Source: Gamarada debralockiae
Lineage: Eukaryota; Ascomycota; Leotiomycetes; Helotiales; Hyphodiscaceae
DNA: 64,000 nucleotides
Direction of reading: 5' to 3'
NCBI GenBank assembly: GCA_002803225.1
Contig: NXFV01001213.1
Coordinates: 62,001 to 126,000, forward strand
Part shown: in pieces, positions 1 to 11,513 of the stretch
How positions within the stretch are numbered: position 1 is the first letter of the stretch
Layout: every line of letters begins with the position of its first letter
The notes under the pieces: generated by a model
Told to the model about the DNA's origin: nothing
Database searches by the model: none
The model's input: only the letters and a program-made list of their open reading frames with translations
Position numbers and translations under genes: made by a program

Positions 1-1176
1 TCAATTTTGGAGGTTGGACTTCTCGTAAACGAACGTCTCAGGAATTCTTTGCTGGCTCTCCTGGAAACAACGTTCGGAATCGCGTCGAATTCGAAAGTAC
101 TATATGCAATTTCTGGATCCCGTTGGGGCAAAATGAATACTTCCAAGTCCGCACGTCGTCATGAAAGCGCAAACGAATGCACCAAACAGTCCACGCAAGA
201 TGTTGCAGAAAGTCGCAAATTGCAACACCACCATGAACGTCATAGTGACGAAGGGAGCCAGTTTGATTGCGGCGCGGGGCATATTGAGGCAGGTTCAGAG
301 CGTCCTAGACCAGTGATTGTGAGTTATTAGCATCTCGTGCACAAGAAGTGATAGCTGATCTGGTACAAGTGGCCTCAAAATCCAAGACCGTCTATTCCGG
401 GGAACGGACAAGTCCAAGGTCACTGTAGCAGACACATCTGAGGGAAGAAAATTTAGTACAATATTGGTGATGGTGGAATAACCATTAGTCGAGGTGGAGT
501 TGGCAGAATGGCTAAACAAAATATGGAACGGGTTGATACGGAGCTATGGTGTTTTGGTCCAGGCGTACAAATGAAGGCTGGAGATGAAATTTCATGGAAT
601 ACTATGTATTCCTATAATATATAGCTCTATTTAATGCAAAATTGTGCTATGATTAGTCTTGCAATTACCATTGGAATTGAAAGTCCGCCAGTGTTGCTAA
701 AAGTCTGTCAAATCCTCTGCACCGGATTTGGATGAAGTAAGCCGAAGAAGTCCATTAGCTCAGAGTATTACAAGTAAATCGAGCTCTCGGGTATAAAGAG
801 AGAGCTCAGTCCCTCGTCCAGCGTTCCGTCTACGCTTCGTTCTGCCAAATTACACGCGTGACCCGTTCGCCTAGTAATTTTCTGCCCCCTTTAATTAGTC
901 TTAGGTGCATCAAAATATCAAAGCCACGGTAATTCGCAGCCTCGCAGTTAGTTGGTGTTACCATAACAGGAACTAGAGTGTTCGTCATTGATTTGCTAGA
1001 GCTTTCAGGGGTGGTGAATGAAGGTGTGCTGCCGATTCGCATATCCTACCAGTCCTTCTTGACGACGTTGGGCAGCCAGCTTCGACCAAAATAGATGTCC
1101 ATCTCTTTGGTATTGTCAGCAGTGATGATCATAATGGATTCTTTTGCGAGTGCATCGACGTCTTTAGCGGTTCATC
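1..1176. other. no supportable gene
   Basis: Only short open frames occur here (107 aa at most) without recognisable domains or a splice pattern that joins them. The last part probably holds the promoter and 5' leader of the DUF6594 gene that starts at 1177. Confidence 0.4.
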
Positions 1177-2684
1177 ATGGCTGCCGGCGTTCTCGCAGGG
1201 CCTTCTTCAAGGCCAGAATCAAGTGCCCTTCCCGTTGTACTACCTTTGCAAACTTACGCTACTGATGGTGACAGTGCCGAGCAAGCCTTATCAGGATCCA
1301 CAGAAGAGATGCAGTCCCACCCTCAGGTTAGAAACCGTTTGCAACAAGGACAACCTGGAAACCCATCGGCTGGACAGGAAAGCAGATCGCGGGAGGTTGA
1401 AACTGTCCTGAATTCCGAGCTCAGCGGCCACGATGAGCATCATGAAGGTAAAAGAGGCATAATGAAAAACAAACCTGAGAACTCTGTGATGATTTGCTGA
1501 TGTCGATGTAAAGGTCGTCCTGAGGCGTGGCGACGCCGCTTAAGCGGCCTCGTACCAAACCCCTTTTCTCCTTCGACCACTCACTCCGAAAACTTCCAAC
1601 ATGACCCTGGCTACAAGAATTTCAAATACGAGACACGTAAGTTCGAAGTTGTTGAATTCTTCCTATCATACTAATCGTATTTTGGTAGTTGAGAAGTACA
1701 CCAAAGGAATTCCGCGACTTGCCGCGCTGCACGATTCCAACGATAGCTTTTCGATGTACCGCAGATTTGGACCTTATGCTGCTCGCATCCTTCTTCATCG
1801 AGAACTAGAAATTAATGAATTGACAACAAGATTGGACAAACTGGACGAGGCAGACGTGGAAACAGAACGGAACCACAGACTTCAGAGCATTGAACACCAC
1901 GAAAGCTGGGACGCTACTCAGAGAGAGTTGATAAATCAGATGCAGGAGAAGCTTTCAGAATACTGTGAGAATGACCTTGAGTGGCGCATCATTGTGAAAC
2001 GAACTACCCATAACAATATATAGACGACTTCCTTTTGAAATACGTTGAAGTAAGAGCACTGGAGCAACCTACACTACGCAACACCCGCGGTATCTACGAC
2101 TGGATCGCAGACAATCTTCCACTGGAAGAAAAGGAGGTTGACTATATACTCCATGTCGACGATTTTGTTCTGGCGAAGAGAAGCTCCGGTCGAAGAGGCC
2201 TGAAAGAAAACTGGATCGAAGACTTCCTCGAGTCGCGTGCCTCTCATTCGCCTAGAGGTTTCATCTCCGTATGTCCTCATGTTTGCTCGAGCCAAGTGCG
2301 AGGTCACTTATTGACAGCGTATCCCAGAACATTCTCAAGACGAAGGACGAGTATCGAAAGACGGCAGATCGTCGTGTCCATCACTTCTCCACCAGCCGCC
2401 TTGCCATGTTTGCGAACGCCATCACCGTGTTTCTCGCCGTTAGTGCGCTCTTAATTCCAGTTTTCCTCCTTTTTCTCGTCACTATGCCTCGTGGTCTAAT
2501 GGCATGCCTGGCGCTCGGCTTTGTTCTCGCATTCTCGGTGATTATGTCGGTCGTGACCGGGGCTAGAGTACAAGATGTGCTGGTAGGGACGGTAGCGTGG
2601 GTTCTTGAGGCAATCGTATCGTTGTTCGATGCTGACCTTGAGGCAGATATGGAGCGGTGGTCATTATGTTCCTTGGAAATCTAA
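1177..2684 (+). CDS. DUF6594 family membrane protein
   Basis: Five exons can be joined: 1177-1447, 1514-1636, 1689-1964, 2024-2268 and 2328-2684. Introns are 66, 52, 59 and 59 nt with GT donors (for example GTAAGT at 1637, GTATGT at 2269) and AG acceptors. The sum is 1272 nt, an exact 423-aa frame. The first about 115 residues are low-complexity and polar. The DUF6594 region then opens with a KGIPRLAALHDS block and a FSMYRRFGPYAARILLHRE helix, continues with a coiled coil rich in Leu/Asp/Glu, and ends with two or three hydrophobic segments (from about SRLAMFANAITVFLAVSALL). This matches the fungal family layout of a cytosolic helical domain plus C-terminal membrane hairpins. Function is unknown. 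The start is the first ATG in frame; a downstream start is possible. Confidence 0.75.
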
Positions 2685-3239
2685 ATCAGAGCCCTGGATC
2701 GAAGTGAATCCGAGTTGCTGCCAAACTGCGAGTCGTTGGAGGACAAGAAATGGCGAAGGGGTCCAGTCGTCCAGTCGTAATGTCGACGGAGTTTAAAAGT
2801 TGTGTATTTCAGGATAACTTTCGATTTGATTGTCAAGTATCGATGTGAACTCAGACCGCCATTTGACCCGGTCGTTTCCTTCTCCTTGAAACCATCCGCT
2901 GTGGATTACGCGTGCACGCGATGTTGCGTATCTTTTTGTTGAAGAGGCCGTGGATTTATTGTAGGAGTGCTCCGAGAACCTGAGGCCATCGGTGATTTGG
3001 CATAGAAAGGGGGCAGTCTCATTTGATGCAGTTAATGCCGCGAACGGACCTCCTGGTGCTGATGGCTTGCATACTGTATCACGTGGCCCAACTCTTTCAC
3101 GCATCCAAAAGCTTTTGTCAGTAGGTTTTGAAAATATAGTTCGGGTTTGCACCGAAGAATTCATTTTGCTATATTTTAGAGACTGTTACTAAGTTGATTT
3201 GCTGCTTAACGTATTAAACGCCAAATTCTTAGGCGTATT
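2685..3239. other. intergenic, nothing recognised
   Basis: A 123-aa minus-strand open frame at 2793-3164 shows no family signature and no splice partners. I see nothing else here. Confidence 0.4.
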
Positions 3240-3243
3240 TACC

Positions 3244-4258
3244 TCAGGTACCTTTGTCTGGAAACATTTCAAGCCAGGTAATATTTACCAATGTTTTGGC
3301 GAGAGCAAAAGGCAACATATTCCAGGATTCATTCATTTCCATCCAAAACAAGTCCATCTTTTCCAATGTCGATTTTCTGACCTCTGATACGTCAGTCATG
3401 GAGTAGCATCGCCGGGGATCCAAATGGAACTCGACCGCACACATATTGTCACAAAGGCAGGTCCCAAATTCTCTCACGAATTCAGAAAGAACTGATAATT
3501 CAATCGATTGCTCATGCTAGCCAAGGCAGTTCCAAGTGCTTGCCTGTAGCCTTCATCGGCCACAGCTAAATGTTCCCCTGGCTCAAGCCACAAGTTTTTT
3601 GATCCAGCAAGTACGCCTTCCAAATTCCTTCCCACACCTTCCTGAAGTCAAGCAGCAGGATCAACAGTCTCCCTTTCAGCATCTCTAACGTCGCTCGTCC
3701 ATGAAGACTGTCCAGAATCTGTCTCGCCATCTCCCTCGTCCAATTCCACACTTGATCCAGAGGCCTCAATCCCAGCTCGAAGCCCGCTGCAGAAGCCACG
3801 ACTTCGCTCTGAAGATCTTCAACCATTTGGCTCCATGCTAAAGCCTCCTTCTCCGCCTCCTGGACAACATCATGCTCTATCTCTCGCATGACGTATGTCA
3901 CCAACAGGCTCTTGAGCCGATTCTTCAGAATATACGACTTCTCGACGAGCGGGAGCAGCGCATGGGGTGGCTCAGAGAAGATCTTCGGATTGTGGAAGTA
4001 AGCCGTGAATTTGTACCTCTGGCCTTTGCATAAGGGGCAGAGTGGTGCTTTGAGCGAGAGTGTTGTGAGCTCCGAGGCGAAGGGGGTAGGTGATGTTCGT
4101 TCGGCGATAGTCTCGGGTTTGACATGATATGTTGCTCCCGGATTGTAGAATATGTTGGACTGGATGGAACGCAATGGTGATGTTGATGGGAAATTGAAAC
4201 ATTCGAGATTTTGAAAGCCCTGTTCAGGCAGTGTGGGGCGGGTATTCATGGAGGTCAT
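3244..4258 (-). pseudogene. hypothetical protein, reading frame apparently broken twice
   Basis: A continuous 230-aa frame runs from an ATG at 4258 to a stop at 3566. It has a CPLC motif near residue 74 and a helical C-terminal half. Beyond the apparent stop, protein-like sequence continues first in a second frame (about 3590-3480, containing EHLAVADEGYRQALGT) and then in a third (3477-3244, containing EFVREFGTCLCDN and FWMEMNESWNMLPFALAKT). The first frame change lies at a run of six A residues (minus strand, about 3596). I find no well-formed introns of the right phase at either change. The simplest reading is one gene of about 340 residues carrying two indels; unusual introns or assembly error are alternatives. 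I do not recognise the family. Confidence 0.45.
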
Positions 4259-5285
4259 GACGATGTAGTGGAAACGAGAGAACGAGCATGAACTGCTCTT
4301 TTAAAGTACAGAGTATGAAAGAAAAGACGAAGTAGGAACGAAGAAGAAAGTATAGGCAAACATGATCAGCTTGATCAATAGCCACGGATGGGGTAAATTC
4401 TTTGAAAACGTGCGCTTGCTTGCCGAATCAGCAAACTTTCCTGCAGCGATATACCTGTGTATATATATTATTACCTGTCTTGTGACTACCTTTTTGGATA
4501 CTGTTGATTTGGCGTACTACTGGTATTGCCTTCGCGATATGAGAAGTTGTGAAAGATTGTTGGGGTTTGAGAAGTCAACTTTGAGTTAGGGTTCCTCGGT
4601 TGCAAGCATTTAGTGAACAAGCCCTAAAAGAAAGCCTAAATTAAGCTTTGCCGCTAAGGACCAACAAACTCCATCCAGCTCCTCTGCTTTCTTCCTCCCT
4701 TGGATCCAATTATATCCACGTTGTCGTGCCATTCAAACTGGACCCTGTCAAAGTAAGGCATTGCAGAGAAGTCTGATTCACATCAGCGAAGCTTCCAAAT
4801 CTGACATGCCGGGTCTTCGCCCCGCCTTCATTTTCATCCGATGTGATTCAGGGATAAGGATTTCTCTGCGACACTACTGATACTCAAAACGAAGGCGAGT
4901 GCCTTCTTTGACTTAATAATATGGCCGCGCCATTCAGCACTCGGTAGAGTGTTTATCTTATCTTCGCTTTCAATCATGCTTCCTTTCCCAAATCTTTTCC
5001 TTTCTTAGTGCAAAAAGGTCAAGCCTTCTTAGAGCTCGGTTTGACTCGTCCCCGGAGCAGTTATGATATCTCGAGAGCCCAGCCAACGTCACAGCCAATC
5101 TAGCCGTGGATATCCAAGCTGATGACACTACTTTAAATCCAGCGAATATTGAAGATTTGCACATCAATGTGTGGCTTCTGAGGAGGTCGGATTTCTCGTC
5201 GGATTCGGATGTGCCTACTATGACCCCGCGCTACTTGCCAGTATGATCTAGACCCCCCCCCCCCAAATCTCCTTCATCTATTGAT
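4259..5285. other. intergenic, no supportable gene
   Basis: A 75-aa plus-strand frame (4362-4589) contains one hydrophobic stretch but nothing supports it as a gene. A run of 12 C residues lies at 5253-5264. Confidence 0.35.
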
Positions 5286-5355
5286 ATGCTAAATCAATCC
5301 ATAGGCGACCAATTGACCATTTATTTCGAGATAATTTGGCCTCCTTCTATAGACG

Positions 5356-6192
5356 ATGTCGACGGTGGCATTCCCGAAGCAGAAATCCACCAAAACGCGT
5401 GGGAAAACGGACAACAACAGCCTAGCACTCGATCCTCAAAATACCTCCTTCATAGGAGTATCATAAGCATTTAACGTACTTCCTGATAATGTCGGCGCAG
5501 CGGCTTCCTCATCGGCATCAGCACTAGAGGCTTCCGCTTCAACATTATTATTTCCGAGCGACATCACAGCAGTAACAAATCCGGGCTCGGCTCTCACGAC
5601 GTCCTCAACCAAAAGCTCAGGAATCTCATTACCAGGGACGGCTCTGGGCGCCACGTCAAATACTAAGATCACGGCCACGCCACGTACGCTGTCCACGCAG
5701 GACTTGCATCAAGTCAGACTTCGACTTTTACACTGCCAGACACGTCCGTTTCAACAGGTGTCACCAGCTCGCCGACCTCCTCACCTTCAAAAGCAAGCCA
5801 ACAACCCGGTGATCATAGGCCTTACAATCAGTTTGGTATTGCTACTTCTCATTAGCGTCGCTGGGGCTTTCTGGGGTATGCGATTATATCAAAGACGGAC
5901 TGCCAAGCAGGGATTGGCCGGAGGGGAGCAGAAACAAGAACAAGAGCAACCTGTCGGAGAGATACCAGATGTTCCCGAGATGGGTGGAAAGGATTTACTC
6001 GTGGAAATGGATAGTTTGCAGTCACGACTGCATGAGCTGGAGATGGCAGACCCGATTGAACTGCCTGCTGGTGGTCTCCGGCTGGATTGGGGGGAGGCCA
6101 GGAGACCTGGCGAGGAGGTAACGGCCTTTGACCGAACTTCAGTATTTCAGCTTCATAATAAAATCAATCATCAGACAACTACCTCGAAGTGA
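5356..6192 (+). pseudogene. single-pass surface-type membrane protein, disrupted
   Basis: The 3' part encodes a clear membrane segment (NPVIIGLTISLVLLLLISVA, about 5807-5866) followed by a basic stop-transfer (RLYQRRTAK) and an acidic cytosolic tail ending at 6192. Upstream is Ser/Thr/Ala-rich sequence typical of a glycosylated fungal cell-wall or sensor ectodomain. It is spread over different frames: one Ser/Thr-rich block reads in the frame of 5475-5700, another in the frame of 5704-5800, and the membrane segment in a third. A TAA also interrupts the first block near 5470. I could not place introns that repair this, so it is called a probable pseudogene. It converges with the similar gene at 6212; the two stop codons are about 20 bp apart. 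Confidence 0.45.
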
Positions 6193-6211
6193 AGACGGTT
6201 TAATCATATTA

Positions 6212-6988
6212 TCAGTATCTAGGTCCCAACTCATTCGGTCGCTCAGTATTCCAAAGCTCTTGCGGCGGTGGAACATAAGACGGATTAGGCTTGCTCTCCG
6301 CAGCATAGTTGCCCACTCCCCCCGTAGGCCTCTCCATCATTGCAGTTCTCTCAATATTCTTCCTTCTCCTTCGTTCGTTCAAGAACAAAACTAGCATTGC
6401 CAAGGACAGTGCACCGAGAGAGGCGCCTACACCTGCCCCTACGGCCGCCACTTTCCCATTATCTGACTTGACACAAGATCCTGTGGAAGCACTCGAGGTG
6501 GTTTGTTGTACGGTGGCTGCGGCGGTCGTCGGGGATGAGGTGGAGGTAGCCGAAGAAGACGTCGTTGATGACGTCGAGTCTGTAAGCAATTTGATGGCAA
6601 CTCCTGGCGTTATATCAAGAACCGTCCCACTCGTTTTGCTGCAAGTAACATCGGTATCGTTTCCGCACCACCAATACGCTGGCGCACTCGAGCCCTTCCC
6701 ATCCGTGCAAGGATATAAATTCGCCCAGTTTGCTGACTCTGCGAGACACAAGGATTAGCACACGATCCGCTTTCATTCCATCATATCTCTTCACAAGCTT
6801 GACTTACTATCCGCACAGTATGTCACACAGCCCGATGAACTCCACTCGTTGATGCACGCCCCTCGATAAACTATGCCTAAACTTCCCGAGCAAAGTCCAG
6901 ATTCGAGACACGCCTCTCCTTTGTCACAACAAGTTCCTTGAGATGCGGTTGGGTCACAAGCAACTTTTTGGGATCTCGGAGTCAGCAC
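6212..6988 (-). CDS. Cys-rich, Ser/Thr-rich single-pass surface protein (5' end unresolved)
   Basis: Two exons join well: minus-strand exon ...6808 and exon 6738-6212, with a 69-nt intron (6739-6807) having a GTAAGT donor, a GCTAAT branch site and a CAG acceptor; the phase is preserved. The product has a Cys-rich ectodomain (about ten Cys in the first 90 residues, including TCCDKGEACLESGLC), a Ser/Thr-rich stalk of about 50 residues, one membrane helix (AAVGAGVGASLGALSLAMLV), a basic RRRRK stop-transfer and a Pro-rich cytosolic tail. This is a common fungal layout for cell-wall sensor-like proteins; no ligand can be inferred. The signal peptide should lie upstream, within about 7000-7320, probably behind another intron, but I could not fix the start. 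Confidence 0.6.
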
Positions 6989-7319
6989 AGCTTCTTGTGG
7001 ATATAATTGAGAGTAGCAAAATTTGTTTCGGGAGAAGCGTGGATGGGGAGGAGAACCTCATCGCTCCTCCCGACACAGACTGTAATAAGAAGGAAGCCGA
7101 GAACACGAACCGTAGCCTTCTGCGACGCCTGTTTCGAACACGCAGGTTTGAGTAATTGCAAAGGCACAATTTGCCAGCAATAACTGTGAGAGGAGAAATC
7201 GTGACATCGCGCCAGGAGTGTTTGTGAGAAAGTCCGCGATATAAGCTGGCCCGACGCTCTTGTGTCGACTTCGAAGTTCAGGATTAGAATATTACGCCAC
7301 AAAAGAAAGCCCTCCATTA

Positions 7320-8008
7320 ATCCACAGATACAAGACGCTTATCTTTATTGACATCAGATCCACTGGGATGAGCTCTCAGAACATTGGGACTGAAATTTAG
7401 CGCCAACATAACCCCTGAGGATGCGCTCTAACTGAACATCTTCAATTAAACACCCGCCAATGAGCTACCGAGTATCGTGTCTAGGCCCTGCTGCTCGAGG
7501 CAAGCGAAAAGTGTTCTTGGTGAGGCTTTGGTCGATCGACCAGGCTCGTTACATATCCGCGACACACGAGCTGCAGTAAGAAGGCGCGGTAAGGGGGCGC
7601 AACCCGTGAAAGTGCGATGCATCTAATGACGATATGCCGTGATATAGTAAATTAACATGGTAAGCCATTGCTCCGGTAGCAGCCATTTGGGAAAAGAGAA
7701 GTGATGCTATCGCCTTACATGTTTGAATTTGAGGTTACTGTAGATTTTCGTGCACGTGAACTGTCGTTCTTCTTGAGAAGACACTTTAGAGTTCGATCTT
7801 CCAAAGCTCGCGCGCAGAAAGAGGAAGGACGCTTCGCTAATTTTAGCGTCGGAAGCGGCTAAACCCCATCCCCAAATTTCTCAAACTCACACCCGCTGAG
7901 GCGGTGGAGTGTGGACACGGCAGAATTGTTCGAAACCAGCCCTTCAATATTTCAAACGACCCTGCGGTCTTCTCCAGTCTCAATGATTCCAAGAGGACAC
8001 AACATCAC
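7320..8008. other. intergenic / WBP11 promoter
   Basis: No gene seen. This stretch presumably contains the promoter and leader of the WBP11-like gene starting at about 8009. Confidence 0.4.
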
Positions 8009-8954
8009 ATGATGCCGAAGGAAAGGTCGATAAATCCGGCGCAAGCCCAAAGGAAGGCTGAAAAGGCCAAAGCCGTCAAAAAAGGTAATCGGCACAGCAT
8101 CGATCTGAGGATCCTTTACTAACTTGGACCCAGGCAAAGCAGAAGTCCAAGCCCGTCGCAACGAAAAGCTCGCACGTCGAAACCCAGACCGCCTCCAGAA
8201 GCAGCTCGACGACCTAAAAGCGATCGAAAGCAGTGGCGGGAAGCTGACGAGCCATGAGAAGACAGTCTTAGAAGGGCTCGAGAAAGATCTCAAAGCTGTA
8301 CGGAAAGCGCGTGAGGCGTTAGGAGATGCAGCTCCAAAGTTCAGTTCTGGGCCAAGGGAAGGAGGGCGAGGAGGCTTTGGAGGGAATAGAGGGGGCAGAG
8401 GTGGTGGGGTGCTGGGCAAGAGGAGAAGGGATGATGAGGAGAGCAGTGATAGCGATGTGCCAGAAGACGTGAAGAGTATTCCTATGCCCAGGGATACACC
8501 ACCGCCGATTGCGAAGGAGGTTTTGGACAAATGGTACCAAGCTAGGAGGGAACGGTTGGGTCTTAATAGAGATAGGGATAATGCTGGACGAGTGACGAAT
8601 GCGAATATGACGCCGCTGGGAGACAACGATAGGAGGATTAGCGGTGCAGGAGAGGTGCAGAAGCCAGCTGTGGAGGTTAAGACGGTTTATGAGGCAAAGC
8701 CTATTATTAGGGACTTGCGAAAGGAAGCAGTCAGCTTCGTACCTGCTGCTGTGAGGGCTAAGATGGAGAAGGGGAAGGGCGTGGGTGGACTGGTAGAGCC
8801 CGAGGAGGCAGATAGGTTGGAGAAGGAAGGATATATGCCGACGAGTCGCTCGGTGGATAGAAGTGATGAAAAAGGCGTGGTGGAGCAAGAATATCCTAAT
8901 CAGCATGGCTCCAGAGCGGTTATGATGGAGGAAGTCGAGGATGAGGATGGCTGA
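8009..8954 (+). CDS. WBP11-like (WW-domain-binding protein 11 family) splicing factor
   Basis: Exons 8009-8084 and 8134-8954 are separated by a 49-nt intron (GTAATC donor, CTAAC branch, CCCAG acceptor). Counting from the second ATG at 8012, the model is 894 nt, 297 aa. The N-terminus (PKERSINPAQAQRKAEKAK) continues across the junction into GKAEVQARRNEKLARRNPDR; this is the hallmark of the Wbp11 domain found in pre-mRNA splicing proteins. Next come a Gly/Arg-rich RGG segment (about residues 90-110), a KRRRDDEESSDSD stretch suggesting nuclear localisation and phosphorylation, and a Pro patch. The role in nuclear pre-mRNA splicing is inferred from family membership. Two adjacent ATGs (8009 and 8012) exist; homologues usually begin MPKE, favouring 8012. 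Confidence 0.88.
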
Positions 8955-9535
8955 AGAACCTAGGTCACTCTTTGTATTCCTACAGCGTAGTTGCAATCAA
9001 CGAAATAAATACCCCATTACCAAGCATATATGTCAAGTTGACTTCTGCTTGCAATTGCGAGATCCTTGATCTCGAACTCAGTCTTGAACTGCATTATTTT
9101 AACTCGTTGAGCTGCTTTGAATGTTGGTGTTGAAGCCTTGCAGCGGACCCATGGTCAAGCTTGAATGAGGGATTGGAATCCGACCTTTCCTTTCAGTGCA
9201 TACCTCGATAAGAGCTTTCAAGTTGAAGCACATTGGAGTTCGAGCACTAGATTTAATCACTCAAACCTGCTGAACGATTTGTATTTCCTTTATGATAGGC
9301 CTGCGATACCTGCCATACATATTCTCTCTTCGCTCCTTCCATCCCTCATTGGTTTGACTGATCAATGGGCACTGTATCGCTAACTTGCCCTCGTCCGCTC
9401 TTGCGCAGAACGATTCCTCGTCACGGCACAACGGTGAAACCCTTTCAAGCTTCCCAGCCACTTGTAAGTATCCATTCACTATTTTAACGGCCTGCCTTCG
9501 CTCATTGATCACACGTTCGCGGTGGTCAGCTTTGC
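8955..9535. other. intergenic, nothing recognised
   Basis: This stretch holds the 3' flank of the WBP11-like gene and the flank of the decayed minus-strand gene copy. The short frames have no signature. Confidence 0.35.
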
Positions 9536-10153
9536 GGAGCACCAAACTTAATGAAGACCTTCTTTGATTGACGAGAGGCCTTGAACAGAAATTCAACAGT
9601 TGACAAAATTCCTATTCAGTTGTCGAAACTGCATTTTGATACATCAGAGGTGATAGTCTCGAAATTGGTTAGGAGGGTTACCTTGTGTCTATTCAAGCTG
9701 TTAAAGTAGTAGCAATCTCTATGAGCGGTCAGTCAGAAATCAACGCAGTTGCTCACTTCTTTCAAGCGATCGAAATAGAGAAAATGTTAACTCATAGTCC
9801 TTCACGTGAGGTTCTCTCAGGTAAGCTTGATGTGTCGGAACTCCAAGAGCTTCGACATTGACAGCTTCTTGAATGACCCTTGGTTCTTCTGGGTGATGTT
9901 CACATTGATCTTGCGGTAGCGCTCATTGAACTTGCCTGGGCAGAATCTCAGGGCCAGCGCCACTCCTCCAGAGATGGTATGAATCACTAAAACTGAATCG
10001 AGCATTACCATTTGTTTTGGGGATAGATGACGTACCGTACAAGTTCTTGTCAGCGGCTAACGCAAGCAGAAGAGCTGGGGCTTCATTGTCATACGAGAGC
10101 CTCATGGCGTCGTTCAGTTCGTAGATCATCAGGCGAATTTCTACAGCGGCCAT
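9536..10153 (-). pseudogene. decayed copy 1 of an uncharacterised EIRLMIY-motif gene family
   Basis: The minus strand reads VEIRLMIYELNDAMRLSYDN, then ALLLALAADKNLY, a GT-AG intron (9936-10035; GTACGT donor, CCCAG acceptor), then KFNERYRKINVNITQKN and SMSKLLEFRHIKLT. A further segment, FLFKASRQSKKVFIKFGAP, ends at a TGA (9536-9538). Every block has a counterpart in the copy at 10895-11513. The sequence matching the family's PFLFKRLP block lies just upstream but in another frame (PFSLKWPL then a stop), so the N-terminus is cut off by an indel. The family is unknown to me; LPxEIRxMIY openings are common in fungal F-box-like proteins, so that is a weak guess. Confidence 0.5.
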
Positions 10154-10651
10154 TTCAAAGAGAATGGTTGAATGTGATTGAGCGATTGTGGTGCAAGGGC
10201 CGCATCTATCTTCTCGAGGTAGGAAGGCATGTTGTATTGTTGTTCGTTCAATGAAGTTGGAAGATTGCGTTTGTAGAAGTTGAGGAAGACGAGGTGTTCC
10301 AATTTTGCAACCAATCTAGGTATCGAACACTCATTCACTCGTACGGGTAGACGAGCAACGACCTCACATTCTGTCGTTCGGGAGTATAAAGCGTATGGAT
10401 AAGAGGAAGGATAAATTTTGACAGTCATCCCTCGACTCTCAGGAAGCGTCCATAGTCGACAGTTTGCGATCAGTTCTGTTTAATCTCATCACTGGCATTG
10501 CTATCTCAAGCTCTGAACTGGTAGCAAGCGCCGATATCAGATCCAGAACTGAGGGACTCCCGGCATGCGAAGGTTGGTAACGACCGGAGCCATCTTCTGC
10601 AGAAACTTTATTCTTCGATCCTAGGATCCTGGACTTTCTTTCACCCAGTCT

Positions 10652-10752
10652 CGTACCGTTAGATTCGAACTTCGACCTCAAGAAACGATCCTGAGAGTCC
10701 CCAAAAGAAGCAATTGAATCCGTCAGATCAGTCTTACCGCTACACCACCAAG
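10652..10752 (-). other. tRNA-like sequence, probably degenerate (class II type)
   Basis: The minus strand contains an A-box-like block (TGGTGTAGCGGTAAG) and, about 75 nt on, a B-box-like block (AGTTCGAATC). The spacing would suit a Leu/Ser-type tRNA with a long variable arm. Acceptor and T-stem pairing do not close properly, so this is at most a pseudo-tRNA and may be chance. Confidence 0.22.
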
Positions 10753-10894
10753 CGTTAGCTATACCATCAAGCTCTCGATCTATACGATAACCATCATCAT
10801 TCAACTATGTCGGACCCTCTCTAATCTTCCGATCACCCCCAAGTCCTCGTTGACCCATTTAATCGTCTTCGCCCGCTCTGCCAGCTGATTGCAC

Positions 10895-11513
10895 CTACTG
10901 CGCAGCCTTGGGTGCCACAGCTGCAAATTTAACAAAGACCTTCTTCAACTGCATGGACGCCTTGAGAAGAAAGCGAACCCATTTCAGACTTCCCATTCCA
11001 TTATCGTAGGTTCGTGACAGGTCGACGGTAAAGGCCTCGAGATCGTTGGAAAGAATGATCTTTATGGCTTCTCCAGGTGCCTAAGTATGTGATTTCTTCG
11101 CTTCGAGTCGTTCAGGTTAGCTAGAAGATTGAAGAGCTGACAAAATGACTTACCCATCCCTGTTGTCCTTTAATGAAAGGTTGGTGTGATGATCCTCCAA
11201 GATCTTTGACATCGGCAGTTTCCTGAGCACCTGCCGTTCCGTTGTAGTGATGTTGACATTGATCTTTCAGTAGATGTAATCAAACTCCTCGAACAATTCC
11301 TTCTCTGCAGCAAGAGCGAGAAGTAGCGTGGGGGCTTGGTTGTTGTAGAGAAGCTTCATGCCATCGTTCAACGGGTATATCATTATTCGGATCTCTGCAG
11401 GGAGACGCTTGAACAGGAATGGAGCTTCGACGAGAGGAGATTCGTTTGGAAGGAATGGACGACTGGAGCTCTTGCGCTTTCGAGGTCACATGCGTCCCTG
11501 CTGCTTTGCTCAA
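10895..11513 (-). pseudogene. decayed copy 2 of the EIRLMIY-motif gene family
   Basis: The minus strand reads PFLFKRLPAEIRIMIYPLND, then LLLALAAEKELFEEFDYIY, an in-frame TGA, then KINVNIT and LPMSKILEDHH. Past a GTAAGT...TAG intron with a CTAAC branch site comes a C-terminal exon with IKIILSNDLEAFTVDLS and WVRFLLKASMQLKKVFVKF, ending at a TAG (10895-10897). Copy 1 has Arg (CGC) where copy 2 has TGA, so a C-to-T change probably created the stop. The C-terminal exon is also out of phase with the preceding one. The two copies are tandem and in the same orientation. Confidence 0.5.

Noticed and set aside
2256..2327. Frameshift in the DUF6594 gene
   Set aside because: Resolved by a normal 59-nt intron (2269-2327, GTATGT...CAG), which gives a complete 423-aa frame.
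5253..5264. C12 homopolymer
   Set aside because: Simple mononucleotide run with no associated structure; possible assembly hot spot only.
7952..8996. Two 224-225 aa minus-strand frames
   Set aside because: They are antisense to the well-supported WBP11-like coding exon and read as Leu/Pro/Ser-rich shadow sequence.
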